Shown here: piece by piece, positions 17,194 to 26,343 of the stretch
Position numbering within the stretch: position 1 is the first letter of the stretch
Layout: each line of letters starts with the position of its first letter
Assembly: GCF_050942215.1 (NCBI RefSeq)
Contig: NZ_CP192056.1
Location: forward strand, 5,766,001 to 5,830,000
Length of the DNA: 64,000 bases
Direction of reading: 5' to 3'
Source of the DNA: Sphaerimonospora sp050942215
GTDB taxonomy: Bacteria; Actinomycetota; Actinomycetes; Streptosporangiales; Streptosporangiaceae
Program-made: the position numbers and the translations under genes
Notes under the pieces: generated by a model
Told to the model about the DNA's origin: nothing
The model's database searches: none
What the model saw: only the letters and a program-made list of their open reading frames with translations

Positions 17194-18129
17194 TCAGCCG
17201 GCGCAGATCACGTAAGCGGTGCCGGATGCGTTCTTGCCGGAGACCGTCCACCCGGTCGGCTTACCACCGCTGACCGCGGGAGCACTGGCGAAGATCTGCC
17301 CGGATTGACTGCCACCCGACATCGAGAAGCCGCCGCCCGTGGCGACCTTGCCCGAGTCACAGGAAACGGTCTGCGTGCCGCCATGACCTCCGAATTGGAA
17401 GTTCTTGGTCTGGACGGAGACATTGCCCAGACCGCCGCCGCCGGGCCCGGCCGGGCCCTGGGGACCGGCGGGACCGCGCTCGCCGTCCTTACCCGCCGGG
17501 CCTGCGGGGCCCTGCTTACCCTGCAGTCCCCGCGGACCGGTGTCGCCCTTCGGACCCTGAGGACCCCGCGGACCGGCCGCACCCGCGTCACCCTTCGGAC
17601 CCTGCGGACCGGCCGCACCCGTGTCGCCCTTCGGACCTTGAGGGCCCTGCGGACCGGCCGCACCCGCGTCACCCTTCGGGCCCTGCGGACCGGCCGCACC
17701 CGCGTCACCCTTCGGACCCTGAGGGCCCTGCGGACCGGTCGCACCCGTGTCGCCCTTCGGACCCTGCGGACCCGTGGGACCTGCCGGGCCCTGCCTGCCC
17801 TGCAGTCCCCGCGGACCGGTGTCGCCCTTCGGACCCTGCAGACCACGCGGGCCCTGGGGACCCTGCGGACCGGTGCCGCCGATGCCCACCGGGCCCTCAG
17901 GCCCCGGCTGACCCTTCTGGTTCCACGACACCTTGTACTCGGTCTTCCGGCACTTGGTCGTGACGCCGACATGGCGCATGTAGCGCGTCTTCTTGTTGAC
18001 ACACGCGTAGAGGACGGTATCGCTCGCGGTCGAGGCGGTGGCCGTACCACCGACGACGAAAAGCGATCCGGCGAGCGCGCCGACCGTCATCAGGCCTATG
18101 GTGCGTCCACCCGGCAACTTGAGAGCCAC
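17194..18129 (-). CDS. Secreted collagen-like protein
   Basis: The protein has 311 residues. After a start at a GTG (18129, preceded by AAAGGGA) comes a signal-type segment ending near TATA-STASD, then a small Cys-containing domain with YACVNKKTRYMRHV. About 48 nearly uninterrupted Gly-X-Y triplets follow, rich in GPQ, GPK, GDT and GAA, and then a ~75-residue C-terminal globular domain with two Cys. The triplets predict a collagen-type triple helix with GPKGD-type charged stabilising units. It is probably exported and trimeric. Function is unknown; surface or spore-coat roles are guesses. An open frame on the opposite strand is a shadow of the repeats. Confidence 0.85.
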   Translation of the reverse strand: MALKLPGGRTIGLMTVGALAGSLFVVGGTATASTASDTVLYACVNKKTRYMRHVGVTTKCRKTEYKVSWNQKGQPGPEGPVGIGGTGPQGPQGPRGLQGPKGDTGPRGLQGRQGPAGPTGPQGPKGDTGATGPQGPQGPKGDAGAAGPQGPKGDAGAAGPQGPQGPKGDTGAAGPQGPKGDAGAAGPRGPQGPKGDTGPRGLQGKQGPAGPAGKDGERGPAGPQGPAGPGGGGLGNVSVQTKNFQFGGHGGTQTVSCDSGKVATGGGFSMSGGSQSGQIFASAPAVSGGKPTGWTVSGKNASGTAYVICAG

Positions 18130-18176
18130 GGGTTTCCCTTTCTGAGGCACACGAGGTGCTTTGTGCTCAAGACAAA

Positions 18177-18194
18177 GGAGTGACGATTCACTCC
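18177..18194 (-). promoter_or_regulatory. Inverted repeat upstream of the collagen-like gene
   Basis: GGAGTGA-CGAT-TCACTCC is a perfect 7-4-7 palindrome 48 bases before the collagen-like start. TTTGT/ACAAA arms lie just beside it. It may be an operator or a leader hairpin. Confidence 0.35.
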
Positions 18195-18407
18195 GCGCAC
18201 AAGTTGACACCGCACACATCACGTATGCGCATCACCACCGCACGCAAACACCCCGGTAAGGGGATGAGCCGTCCCCTTAGGTACGCCCCGGGCGGCGGTC
18301 ATGGATGCGGCGCCACCCCCGGTCGACGCCCCGATCGACGCACTCCCTGCTCGGGGCGGGCCGGGCGGCCCCCTGCAGAAGCCGGGGTGATCGGGCAGAA
18401 TGGGCGG

Positions 18408-18866
18408 ATGCCGCCGCGGAGACCGGATCCGGAGAAGGTTCGTGGGGCGCTCGACGCCCAACTCGCCGAACTGGGCGAGCCGCCGTTCGACGGTCCAGAC
18501 GGCGATGTGCCGGACGCGTGCGCACGGGCGGTGCTCGCCGCATACGACACCGGCCTGAAACCGGTCAGGGACGCGGCGCGTTTCGCCGTACGGCTCCTGC
18601 TGGACGAGCTGGCGGCTCGGGCGCCCGGGCGGTCGGTGGAGGTGCGCGTGCCGCCGTACGCCGCCGCGCAGTGCGTGGCGGGGCCGCGGCACACCCGGGG
18701 CACCCCGCCCAACGTCATCGAGACCGACCCGCGGACCTGGCTGGAGCTGGCCATCGGCACACTCTCATGGGCGGAGGCGACCGCCGCCGGGCGCATCTCA
18801 GCGAGCGGGGCCCGGGCCGATCTGTCGGCGCACCTGCCGCTCCGTCAGACCTCGGGCCTGTCCTGA
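18408..18866 (+). CDS. Sterol-carrier-family-like protein
   Basis: The 152-residue protein contains RSVEVRVPPYAAAQCV, TPPNVIETDP and TWLELAIGTLSWAEA, as in the actinobacterial 'sterol carrier family' proteins often found beside purine genes. The ATG at 18408 was chosen as the first in a good context; the frame is open further upstream. Lipid binding is assumed from the family only. Confidence 0.75.
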   Translation: MPPRRPDPEKVRGALDAQLAELGEPPFDGPDGDVPDACARAVLAAYDTGLKPVRDAARFAVRLLLDELAARAPGRSVEVRVPPYAAAQCVAGPRHTRGTPPNVIETDPRTWLELAIGTLSWAEATAAGRISASGARADLSAHLPLRQTSGLS

Positions 18867-18883
18867 CCTGTCCGGTGACCCGT

Positions 18884-19429
18884 CTAGCCCAATCTGCCGC
18901 CGAGCTTGTCCTCCACGCAGTTCTGCACGGCCTCCTGGTCCGGGTAGAGCGCCGGATCGAAGCAGTCGCGCAGGCCCGTGTCGCTGAGCCAGTTGTTGAA
19001 CAGCACCACGAAGATCACTGCGAGGATCAGGGTCGCGATGCTCAGCGCGAGACCGATGACGGCCCGCCGCCGGTTGGACCTCCTGACCGTCGCCACGATC
19101 CCCACGATGAGCCCGGGGACGGCGACCAGCGCCCCGACGCCGCACACGGGCAGCAGGACGAGACCGGCGATGCCGAGCACCAGCGCCGCCGTGCCCAGCC
19201 CGCCACCGGTCGGCGGCGGTGGCGGCCAGCCGCCCGGCGGTCCCACCGGCCCCGAAGGCGGTGGGGGCAGCGGCCCCCCGTACGGACCCTGTCCGTACGG
19301 ACCCTGTGGTGGCTGCTGGTGGGAGCCCTGGCCTTCGCCGGGAGGGCGTGGGCTTTCAGGGGAGGACGGGCCTTCTGAAGGGCGTGATTCGGGTTGCCGA
19401 GGGCGATCGGGGAAGTCGGGTGTCGCCAC
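18884..19429 (-). CDS. Proline-rich DUF4190-like membrane protein
   Basis: The 181-residue protein has about 75 residues of Pro/Gly/Gln-rich sequence (GPYGQGPYGGP and similar), then two close hydrophobic segments (LGTAALVLGIAGLVLLPV and a second near residue 100), a third helix around 130-148, and a short external tail with two Cys. The GTG start at 19429 is eight bases after GAAGGGA. The first two segments resemble DUF4190. Function is unknown. Confidence 0.7.
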   Translation of the reverse strand: MATPDFPDRPRQPESRPSEGPSSPESPRPPGEGQGSHQQPPQGPYGQGPYGGPLPPPPSGPVGPPGGWPPPPPTGGGLGTAALVLGIAGLVLLPVCGVGALVAVPGLIVGIVATVRRSNRRRAVIGLALSIATLILAVIFVVLFNNWLSDTGLRDCFDPALYPDQEAVQNCVEDKLGGRLG

Positions 19430-19588
19430 GGTGATCCCTTCCATAGGTGATTTCAGGGGCTGCCGGAACGGCCAGAATCTCCCGAAAATCACGGCAAGGC
19501 CAGGGACGACACGGCAAAGTGGGGTCGATCCTTCCGGTGAGAGTCGACCAGCCCCCGGTCCGAGCAGCGTCGCCGTCCAAATAGACTC

Positions 19589-21031
19589 ATGTACGTGTTG
19601 AAGGGCGACGGCCGGCTGGGCCATGACCTCGACCCCCAGGACCACGCTCCGAAGGACGCGTGTGGCGTCTTCGGCGTCTGGGCTCCCGGGGAGGACGTCT
19701 CCAAACTCACCTACTACGGCCTGTACGCACTGCAGCACCGCGGACAGGAGTCAGCGGGCATCGCGGTGAGCGAGGGCGACCGCATCCTCGTCTACAAGGA
19801 CATGGGGCTCGTGGCCCAGGTCTTCGACGAGTCCATCCTCGGCACGCTACGCGGCCACCTGGCCATCGGGCACTGCCGCTACTCCACCACCGGATCGAGC
19901 GTCTGGGAGAACGCGCAGCCCACACTGAACTCCACCGACACCAGTGGGCTGGCGCTCGCGCACAACGGCAATCTGATCAACACGGCGCAGCTCGCCGAAA
20001 GCGTCGTACCGGGTTCCATCAGGGCCACCACCGACACCGAGGTGTTGACCGCCCTTCTCGCGAAGCAGGGCTCACGACCGGTGGAGGACGTGGCGGCCGA
20101 GCTGCTGCCGCAGGTGAAGGGCGCCTACTCGCTGGTCTGGATGACCGAGACGACGCTGTTCGCCGCCCGCGACCCGCAGGGCATCCGACCGCTCGTGCTG
20201 GGCCGGCTGGAGCGCGGCTGGGTGATCGCCTCCGAGACCGCCGCCCTCGACATCGTCGGCGCCTCCTTCATCCGCGAGGTCGAGCCCGGTGAGCTGCTGA
20301 CCATCGACGAACGCGGAGTGCGCTCCCGGCGGTTCGCCGCCGCCGAGCCCAAGGGCTGCCTGTTCGAGTACGTCTACCTCGCCCGCCCCGACACCACCAT
20401 CGCCGGGCGTGGCGTGCAGACCACCCGGGTGGAGGTCGGCCGCGTCCTGGCCCGCGAGCACCCGGTGGACGCCGATCTCGTCATTCCCACGCCCGAGTCC
20501 GGCACGCCGGCCGCGATCGGCTACGCCGAGCAGAGCGGCATCCCGTACGGCCAGGGCCTGGTGAAGAACTCCTACGTCGGCCGTACGTTCATCCAGCCGT
20601 CGCAGACCATCCGGCAGCTCGGCATCCGGCTGAAGCTCAACCCGCTGCGCGAGGTGATCCAGGGCAAGCGCCTGGTCGTGGTGGACGACTCGATCGTCCG
20701 GGGCAACACCCAGCGCGCCATCGTCAAGATGCTGCGCGAGGCGGGCGCCACCGAGGTGCATGTACGGATCTCCTCGCCACCGGTGGCCTGGCCCTGCTTC
20801 TACGGCATCGACTTCGCGACGAGGGCCGAGCTGATCGCCGGATCGCTGACGACAGAGGAGATCAGGCACTCCCTCGGCGCCGACTCACTCGGCTACATCT
20901 CGCTTGAGGGGTTGACTCGGGCGACCACGCTGCCCGCCGACCGGCTCTGCCGGGCCTGCTTCACCGGCGAGTATCCGATCCCGATCGAGGAAGACAGAGT
21001 GGGGAAGTTCGTGCTGGAGGCCCAGCGATGA
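19589..21031 (+). CDS. purF: Amidophosphoribosyltransferase
   Basis: The 480-residue enzyme begins purine synthesis by making phosphoribosylamine from PRPP and glutamine. The processed nucleophile is Cys25 in DACGVFGVW; the C-terminal phosphoribosyltransferase site is VVDDSIVRGNT. No ribosome site is visible: TAGACT at 19582 resembles a -10 box two bases before the ATG, so translation may be leaderless and start at GTG 19595. It overlaps purM by four bases (ATGA). Confidence 0.93.
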   Translation: MYVLKGDGRLGHDLDPQDHAPKDACGVFGVWAPGEDVSKLTYYGLYALQHRGQESAGIAVSEGDRILVYKDMGLVAQVFDESILGTLRGHLAIGHCRYSTTGSSVWENAQPTLNSTDTSGLALAHNGNLINTAQLAESVVPGSIRATTDTEVLTALLAKQGSRPVEDVAAELLPQVKGAYSLVWMTETTLFAARDPQGIRPLVLGRLERGWVIASETAALDIVGASFIREVEPGELLTIDERGVRSRRFAAAEPKGCLFEYVYLARPDTTIAGRGVQTTRVEVGRVLAREHPVDADLVIPTPESGTPAAIGYAEQSGIPYGQGLVKNSYVGRTFIQPSQTIRQLGIRLKLNPLREVIQGKRLVVVDDSIVRGNTQRAIVKMLREAGATEVHVRISSPPVAWPCFYGIDFATRAELIAGSLTTEEIRHSLGADSLGYISLEGLTRATTLPADRLCRACFTGEYPIPIEEDRVGKFVLEAQR

Positions 21032-22053
21032 CCAGCTACGCCGCGGCCGGTGTCGACATCGAGGCCGGTGACCGCGCCGTCGAGCTGATGAAGTCGCGGG
21101 TGGCACGCTCCCGGCGTCCGGAGGTCGTGGACGACGCCAGCGGCTTCGCCGGGCTCTTCGACGCCTCCGCGTTCCTGCACTACCGGCGGCCGCTGCTCGC
21201 GACCTCCACCGACGGCGTCGGCACCAAGGTGATGCTGGCCCAGCGGCTCGGCAAGCATGACACGATCGGCATCGACCTCGTCGGCATGGTCGTCGACGAC
21301 CTCGTTGTGTGCGGGGCCGAGCCGCTCTTCATGACCGACTACATCGCGTGCGGGAAGGTCGTGCCCGAGCGCATCGCCGACATCGTCGGCGGTGTGGCGG
21401 AGGGCTGCCGCCTGGCCGGCTGCGCGCTGATCGGCGGGGAGACGGCAGAGCATCCCGGCGCGATGGGCCCCGAGGAGTACGACCTGGCCGGAGCGGGCAC
21501 CGGAGTGGTCGAGGCCGACGAACTGCTCGGCCCCCACCGGGTCGTGCCCGGCGACGTCGTGCTCGGCCTGGCCTCAAGCGGAGTCCACTCGAACGGATAC
21601 TCCCTTGTGAGGCATGTCATATCGACCGCCGGGCTGAGCCTGGAGCGGGAACTGCCCGAACTGGGCCGGACGCTCGGCGAGGAGCTGCTCGAGCCGACCC
21701 GGATCTACTCCCTGGACTGCCTCGCGCTGATCCGGGAGACCGAGGTCCACGCGCTGGCCCACATCACCGGCGGCGGGCTCGCCGCCAACCTGGCCAGGAC
21801 TCTCCCTGACGACGCCGACGCCCTCCTGGACCGCGGCTCGTGGACGCCTCCCGCGATCTTCGAGGTGCTGGCCGGTCACGGCAAGGTCCCGCAGACGGAG
21901 ATGGACCGTACGTTCAACCTGGGCGTGGGCATGTGCGCCATCGTCCCCGCCGGGCAGGCCGACCGGGCGATGGAACTGCTGAACCGGCGCGGGGTGCCCA
22001 CCTGGATGCTCGGCGAAGTCGTCGCCGGCTCCGGGCAGGCCAGGTTCCGCTGA
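21028..22053 (+). CDS. purM: Phosphoribosylformylglycinamidine cyclo-ligase (AIR synthetase)
   Basis: The 341-residue protein has LLATSTDGVGTKVMLAQ, the DLVVCGAEPLFMTDYIA region and GGETAEHPG. It closes FGAM to AIR with ATP. It is coupled to purF through the ATGA overlap. Confidence 0.94.
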   Translation: MTSYAAAGVDIEAGDRAVELMKSRVARSRRPEVVDDASGFAGLFDASAFLHYRRPLLATSTDGVGTKVMLAQRLGKHDTIGIDLVGMVVDDLVVCGAEPLFMTDYIACGKVVPERIADIVGGVAEGCRLAGCALIGGETAEHPGAMGPEEYDLAGAGTGVVEADELLGPHRVVPGDVVLGLASSGVHSNGYSLVRHVISTAGLSLERELPELGRTLGEELLEPTRIYSLDCLALIRETEVHALAHITGGGLAANLARTLPDDADALLDRGSWTPPAIFEVLAGHGKVPQTEMDRTFNLGVGMCAIVPAGQADRAMELLNRRGVPTWMLGEVVAGSGQARFR

Positions 22054-22213
22054 TGTGCCCGGCACCGATACGCCCGCGGGAGGACCGGCCCGGACGGAAG
22101 CGATCCCTCCGGCGGCATGCCCGAAAGCGTGCCGAACTCACGTGTCCGGCGGGCGTCCCGTCTGACACGCACCCGGCACCCGGTGGCAGCACCGATCAGC
22201 CGGACAGGCAAGC

Positions 22214-22249
22214 AAGCCGCCCGGCGGGGCGAACCCCACCGGACGGCTT
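22214..22249 (+). terminator. Probable terminator after purM
   Basis: AAGCCGCCCGGCGGGG and CCCCACCGGACGGCTT form a 16-position stem with two C-A mismatches around a CGAA loop. It lies between the convergent purM and DUF3073 genes and may serve both. Confidence 0.55.
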
Positions 22250-22269
22250 ACCTGGCACTCACAAACGGA

Positions 22270-22503
22270 TCAACGGCGCCCACGCCGCTCGCTGGTCTCG
22301 CCCTCGTCTTCGTCGTCGACGGCGTAGTCGGCATAGCGACTTGCCAGCTCTTCGTAAGGGTCATGCTCCTTGTTGCGGCCGGAATCGTCCTCGTCCACGA
22401 CTCCGAGCTCCGCGCGCAGGCGCTCAAGATCCGTTCCGCCGCTGTTGTACTTCAACCGACGGGCGACCTTGACCTGCTTGGCCTTTGCTCGGCCGCGCCC
22501 CAT
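22270..22503 (-). CDS. DUF3073 family protein
   Basis: The protein has 77 residues: MGRGRAKAKQVKVARRLKY followed by a strongly acidic second half (DEDDSGRNKEHDPYEELASRY). It is the standard actinobacterial DUF3073 size and sequence. It is probably a small basic/acidic nucleic-acid-associated protein, but the function is not established. Confidence 0.88.
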   Translation of the reverse strand: MGRGRAKAKQVKVARRLKYNSGGTDLERLRAELGVVDEDDSGRNKEHDPYEELASRYADYAVDDEDEGETSERRGRR

Positions 22504-22652
22504 TGGCTCGACCCCCTCATGCGGGGCCGTGCCCGACCCCTCGTCACTAACGCACCGCGCACTGACGCACTGACTTCAGGCGCCAGTCTCTCACTCGCCT
22601 ATTACCGTACCTGGTTTGTGCGCCGCTCGGTACGTCGTACCAGTGGCGCTGG

Positions 22653-23771
22653 TCAACGTCGGAGCCAAATGCCCCTCAGCCGACCTACTTCCGACATTCT
22701 TCGCTCCGCCAGCCTATCCGCTGCGGCCCCCGGAGGGACGCCTTCCATGTCGGCCATCTCAAAGATCTTGAGGGTGGTGTCGAAGATCCGGGCGGCCCTC
22801 GCCCTCGCCCTGGCCATGTCGAAGCCCTCGATCTCGTCGGCCACCTGGATGACGCCCCCGGAGTTCACCAGGTAGTCGGGCGCGTAGAGGATGCCCCGCT
22901 CGGCGAGTTGCTTCTCCACGTCCGGGTGCGCGAGCTGGTTGTTGGCCGCGCCACACACGATCTTGGCCTTGAGCCGGGGGACGGCCGCGTCGTCGAGCGA
23001 CCCGCCGAGCGCGCACGGCGCGTAGACGTCGATGTCGGCGGCGGTCAGCGCCGCGGTGTCGGTGACGACCTCGACCGACGGGTGGCGCCGCCGCACCCGC
23101 TCGACCGCCTGCTCGGACAGGTCGCAGACCACGACCTCGGCGCCGTCCTCGATCAGGTGATCAACGAGACGGTGCCCTACTTTGCCCAGCCCCTCGACCC
23201 CGACCCGGCGGCCCCTCAGGGAGGAAATTCCGTACATGTGCTCGGACGCCGCCCGCATGCCCTGGAACACGCCGAAGGAGGTGAGGATGGAGGAGTCGCC
23301 CGCGCCGCCGTGTTCGGGGGTCCGGCCGACGACATAGGCGGACTCGCGGGCGATGAGGTCCATGTCCTCGGCGTAGGTGCCCACGTCGCAGGCGGTGTAG
23401 TAGCGGCCGCCGAGCGACTGGATGAACCTGCCGTAGGCCCGCAGCATGGCCTCGTTCTTGGCGGTGGCCGGATCGCCGATGATGACGGCCTTCGCGCCAC
23501 CCAGGTCGAGCCCGGCCAGGGAGTTCTTGTACGCCATGGCGCGGGAGAGATTGAGCACATCGGCGAGTGCGGCCTGCTCGCTCTCGTAGGGGTAGAACCG
23601 GGTGCCGCCGAGTCCCGGCCCGAGGGCGGTGCTGTAGATCGCGATGATCGCGTACAGACCACTGCGTTCGTCAGAGCAGAAAACGACCTGTTCGTGCTTC
23701 ACCGGCTGGATGGGGGTCGCGTCCTTTGCGGGGCTGGCGTCCTTGTGGGAGAGCCCGAAGACGTCGGTCAC
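22653..23771 (-). CDS. vdh: Valine (Leu/Phe/Val) dehydrogenase
   Basis: The 372-residue amino-acid dehydrogenase has a catalytic Lys region in MAYKNSLAGLDLGGAKAV, a Rossmann motif in VGVEGLGKVGHRLV, and the late CGAANNQLA and NSGGVIQVADE segments. It deaminates branched-chain amino acids with NAD, giving substrates for the Bkd complex encoded at 9.4-12.8 kb. The GTG at 23771 follows AGGAG by eight bases and is preferred over 24 extra upstream codons. Synteny with bldC is as I recall from Streptomyces. Confidence 0.9.
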   Translation of the reverse strand: MTDVFGLSHKDASPAKDATPIQPVKHEQVVFCSDERSGLYAIIAIYSTALGPGLGGTRFYPYESEQAALADVLNLSRAMAYKNSLAGLDLGGAKAVIIGDPATAKNEAMLRAYGRFIQSLGGRYYTACDVGTYAEDMDLIARESAYVVGRTPEHGGAGDSSILTSFGVFQGMRAASEHMYGISSLRGRRVGVEGLGKVGHRLVDHLIEDGAEVVVCDLSEQAVERVRRRHPSVEVVTDTAALTAADIDVYAPCALGGSLDDAAVPRLKAKIVCGAANNQLAHPDVEKQLAERGILYAPDYLVNSGGVIQVADEIEGFDMARARARAARIFDTTLKIFEMADMEGVPPGAAADRLAERRMSEVGRLRGIWLRR

Positions 23772-23909
23772 GATGGTGACTCCTGATCGCCTCTGTTCGC
23801 CGCCTCCTTGCGGCGAATCTCCTCTCAGCTTACCGACGTGCACAGGAAACGATCATGAAAAGTCGGGACGGTACTGCACATGGTGTCGGCGTCGTGGCAC
23901 GATTCTGGT

Positions 23910-24776
23910 GTGCTCCCCTACGCTGCCTATCTCCGCGTGTACGAGCCGCTGACCGCCTTCGCCCCGCAGGATCAGGTCAGCTGGGCCCGCTATGCCGAGT
24001 CCAGAACCCGGCCGCGACGGGCCGGTGCGCTCGAGGTCGAGCACGGCGAGTCGCTTCGCCGGCTGATGTGCGTGCCTCCGGTGCCGGCCCCGGAGGAGGA
24101 GAGCCCGAACGCGTACCTGCGCCGGGTTGAGGAGATGCTCTACGTCTGCCCGTGGCAGAGCAGGCTGCGGTCGTGGCTGGCCTTCACGTCGTTCCGCGGC
24201 AGCCTGCCCATCAGACTGGCCGATCGGTTCGTCCCTGACAAGATCGCCGAGCAGACCGCCGACGACTTCGACCGGTTCAAGCGCTATGAGCACTCACTGC
24301 GCACCCACATCAGGACCAGCACCTGGCATGTCCCGACGCCGTGGTTCGTCCCGTTCGACTCGGCGGAGCGGTGGTTGGTGCTCGGCTCCGAGGCGGTCGG
24401 CGAGGGCGCCGTGCCGACCACGACGGCGCCGCCCAGGAACATGCTGTACGTCACCTCGATGGCGCAGGCGCGACGCCGGGTGGCCCGTGCCCTTGTGACG
24501 ATCCGGCGGCATGTCGGCCAGGTGGCGGCCCTGAGCGACGTCGAGGACGTGGGCCGCTGGCTGGAGGAGTTCCACCCCCACTCCCTGGTCGAGCTCGACT
24601 ACGGCGGCCTCGTCCACCTGATGGACGACAACACGCTCCAGGGCGACCAGTCCGTGGCCGAGGTGGCCACCGCTCTCACGAGTTTGGACAACGGTCAGGA
24701 GGAGCTTGCCTTCGCGATGTATCAGCGGGTCATTCTTCGCTGGAGGTCGATCAAGGCCCTGGAAAGGGCAAACTGA
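23910..24776 (+). CDS. Conserved actinobacterial hypothetical protein
   Basis: The 288-residue protein shows LPYAAYLRVYEPLTAF at the start, PWFVPFDSAERWLV in the middle, and a Leu-rich C-terminus. It has no signal peptide or clear membrane segment. The start is uncertain: GTG 23910 gives the conserved-looking N-terminus, while ATG 23880 is in frame. No function can be given. It lies between divergent vdh and downstream bldC. Confidence 0.75.
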   Translation: MLPYAAYLRVYEPLTAFAPQDQVSWARYAESRTRPRRAGALEVEHGESLRRLMCVPPVPAPEEESPNAYLRRVEEMLYVCPWQSRLRSWLAFTSFRGSLPIRLADRFVPDKIAEQTADDFDRFKRYEHSLRTHIRTSTWHVPTPWFVPFDSAERWLVLGSEAVGEGAVPTTTAPPRNMLYVTSMAQARRRVARALVTIRRHVGQVAALSDVEDVGRWLEEFHPHSLVELDYGGLVHLMDDNTLQGDQSVAEVATALTSLDNGQEELAFAMYQRVILRWRSIKALERAN

Positions 24777-25122
24777 TCGTAATGAAAGGGCCGTGACCTG
24801 CACGATCTGGTCACAGGACATTCGATCTCACATCTACGAACTGAGCAGTTTGCCGTTTTCACTGCGATACCACGAACCGTGTCGCTAGAATCACCGAGCG
24901 TGACATCAACCCGTGGTCGAGATGTTGTGCCCGGAGGGCTCGCCAATCGCACTGCGTGGCTGTATGGTCACATCGGGTGATGCCGCAAATGATCCTGGAA
25001 AACCGCACATTTGGGTCATTTGCTGACATCCCTGGCAAGCGTCAGACCAGACAAGCGCCAGAAAGGACCAGCGCGGCCAAGACGTCGCTGTCGCCGGTCC
25101 ACACGGAGGAGAGGCCGCAGAA
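24777..25122 (+). other. Intergenic region upstream of bldC
   Basis: No gene is seen in these 346 bases. GTGACC...GGTCAC (arms 24794 and about 24810) is a small inverted repeat. TAGAAT near 24895 could be a -10 box. The length suits a regulated bldC promoter. Confidence 0.4.
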
Positions 25123-25326
25123 ATGTCAGCTCGTACACCCGAGGCCGAGCCACTGCTCACCCCGGCGGAGGTCGCCACCATGTTCCGCGTCGACCCCAAG
25201 ACCGTCACCCGCTGGGCGAAGGCGGGCAAGCTGACGTCCATCCGTACCCTCGGGGGTCACCGGCGCTACCGGGAGACCGAGGTCCGGGCACTGCTCGCGG
25301 GGATTCCGCAGCAGCGCTCCGAGTAA
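25123..25326 (+). CDS. bldC: BldC-like developmental transcription regulator
   Basis: The 67-residue protein consists almost only of a MerR-type winged helix: LLTPAEVATMFRVDPKTVTR followed by WAKAGKLTSIRTLGGHRRY. BldC of Streptomyces is a 68-residue protein with this sequence pattern that binds tandem repeats and controls entry into development. GGAGAGG lies about 11 bases before the ATG. Confidence 0.92.
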   Translation: MSARTPEAEPLLTPAEVATMFRVDPKTVTRWAKAGKLTSIRTLGGHRRYRETEVRALLAGIPQQRSE

Positions 25327-25512
25327 CACGGGGCCGTCACCCGCAAGCGGGAGAACCGAACGCGCTCCGTCGGGAGATGTGAGCGCCTCAGCACGAGCCC
25401 GTGCTCACCATGGGTTACGGGTCATATGGGGGGCCGGCGCCGCCCGCCCGGCGCCTCCCCGCTACCCGGCCGTTTCCCGCCGAAGCGGTCACCTGTCACA
25501 CCTGCCGGACTG

Positions 25513-26253
25513 TCACCGTCGCAGATGCGCCAGCAGCCGTGCCACCTCCTGGTCGTGCTCGGCCGCCGCGGTCAGCAGCGCGACCATCTGATCCACCAGC
25601 ATCCGTTCGAGCTCGCCCCGCTCCATGTCACGGTGCTCCAGCCAGTCGAGCCCGGCAGTCTCGACCACGGCGATCCACGATCTCAACGTGACGCGGAGCA
25701 TCGGGCCCGGCGTACCGTCCCACATCGCGCTCAAGATGAGCCGGAGCATACGCTGCCGTACACCGTCGACGATCTCGCCGACCTCTCCGGCACGGTTGGC
25801 GGGACCGCCTCTGAGCAGCGCGGCGAACCCCGTCGCGTGCTCCTCCACGAAGTCGAAATAGCGGGTCAGCCCGCGCGCGATCTCGTCCACGGGACCGGTG
25901 CCCCACCTCCGCACCCCGGCCTCGTCGGGCGTCGTCTCCCCGCCCGGTGCCTCCGCGCCTTGTACCTCCGCGCCGGGTGCCTCCGCGCCGCGGGGATGGA
26001 GCCTCGCGTCCAGTTCCTTGGCCGCGCTGCGCAGCGCCGCCACGTAGAGCTCCTGCTTGCCGCCGAAGTAATGGTAGACGAGCGCCCGTGACGCGCCCGC
26101 CGAGGCGGCGACGTCGTCGATCGAGACGTCCTCGGCGTCATGCTTGCTGAACAGGTCCAGTGCGGCGGCGATCAACTCCTCCCGCCGCCGGTCCACGCTC
26201 AGCCTGCGCCGGACCCGCCGTGTGCTCTCTCCCAGCTGGCGTGTGGCACCCAC
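25513..26253 (-). CDS. TetR-family transcriptional regulator
   Basis: The 246-residue protein has an N-terminal HTH (ELIAAALDLFSKHDAEDVSI then ASAGASRALVYHYFGGKQEL) and an Ala/Gly/Glu-rich linker around residues 85-110 with repeated GAE-type units, then a ligand domain. The GTG at 26253 is seven bases after TAGTGT, which could be a -10 box of a leaderless transcript. It is divergent from the LacI gene across the repeat array. Target genes are unknown. Confidence 0.85.
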   Translation of the reverse strand: MGATRQLGESTRRVRRRLSVDRRREELIAAALDLFSKHDAEDVSIDDVAASAGASRALVYHYFGGKQELYVAALRSAAKELDARLHPRGAEAPGAEVQGAEAPGGETTPDEAGVRRWGTGPVDEIARGLTRYFDFVEEHATGFAALLRGGPANRAGEVGEIVDGVRQRMLRLILSAMWDGTPGPMLRVTLRSWIAVVETAGLDWLEHRDMERGELERMLVDQMVALLTAAAEHDQEVARLLAHLRR

Positions 26254-26343
26254 ACCTTGAACACTATCGGGTCGATCCGCAGCTTTTCTCCCCTCGCAGA
26301 TGCACTGATCAAGACCCTCAGTCGCCGAACCGGATTCGGTAGA

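Noticed and set aside
17137..18183. Plus-strand open frame across the collagen-like gene with RTLRTGRTR-type repeats
   Set aside because: The repeats are the complement of the Gly-X-Y codons; the minus strand has a signal peptide and a sensible C-terminal domain.
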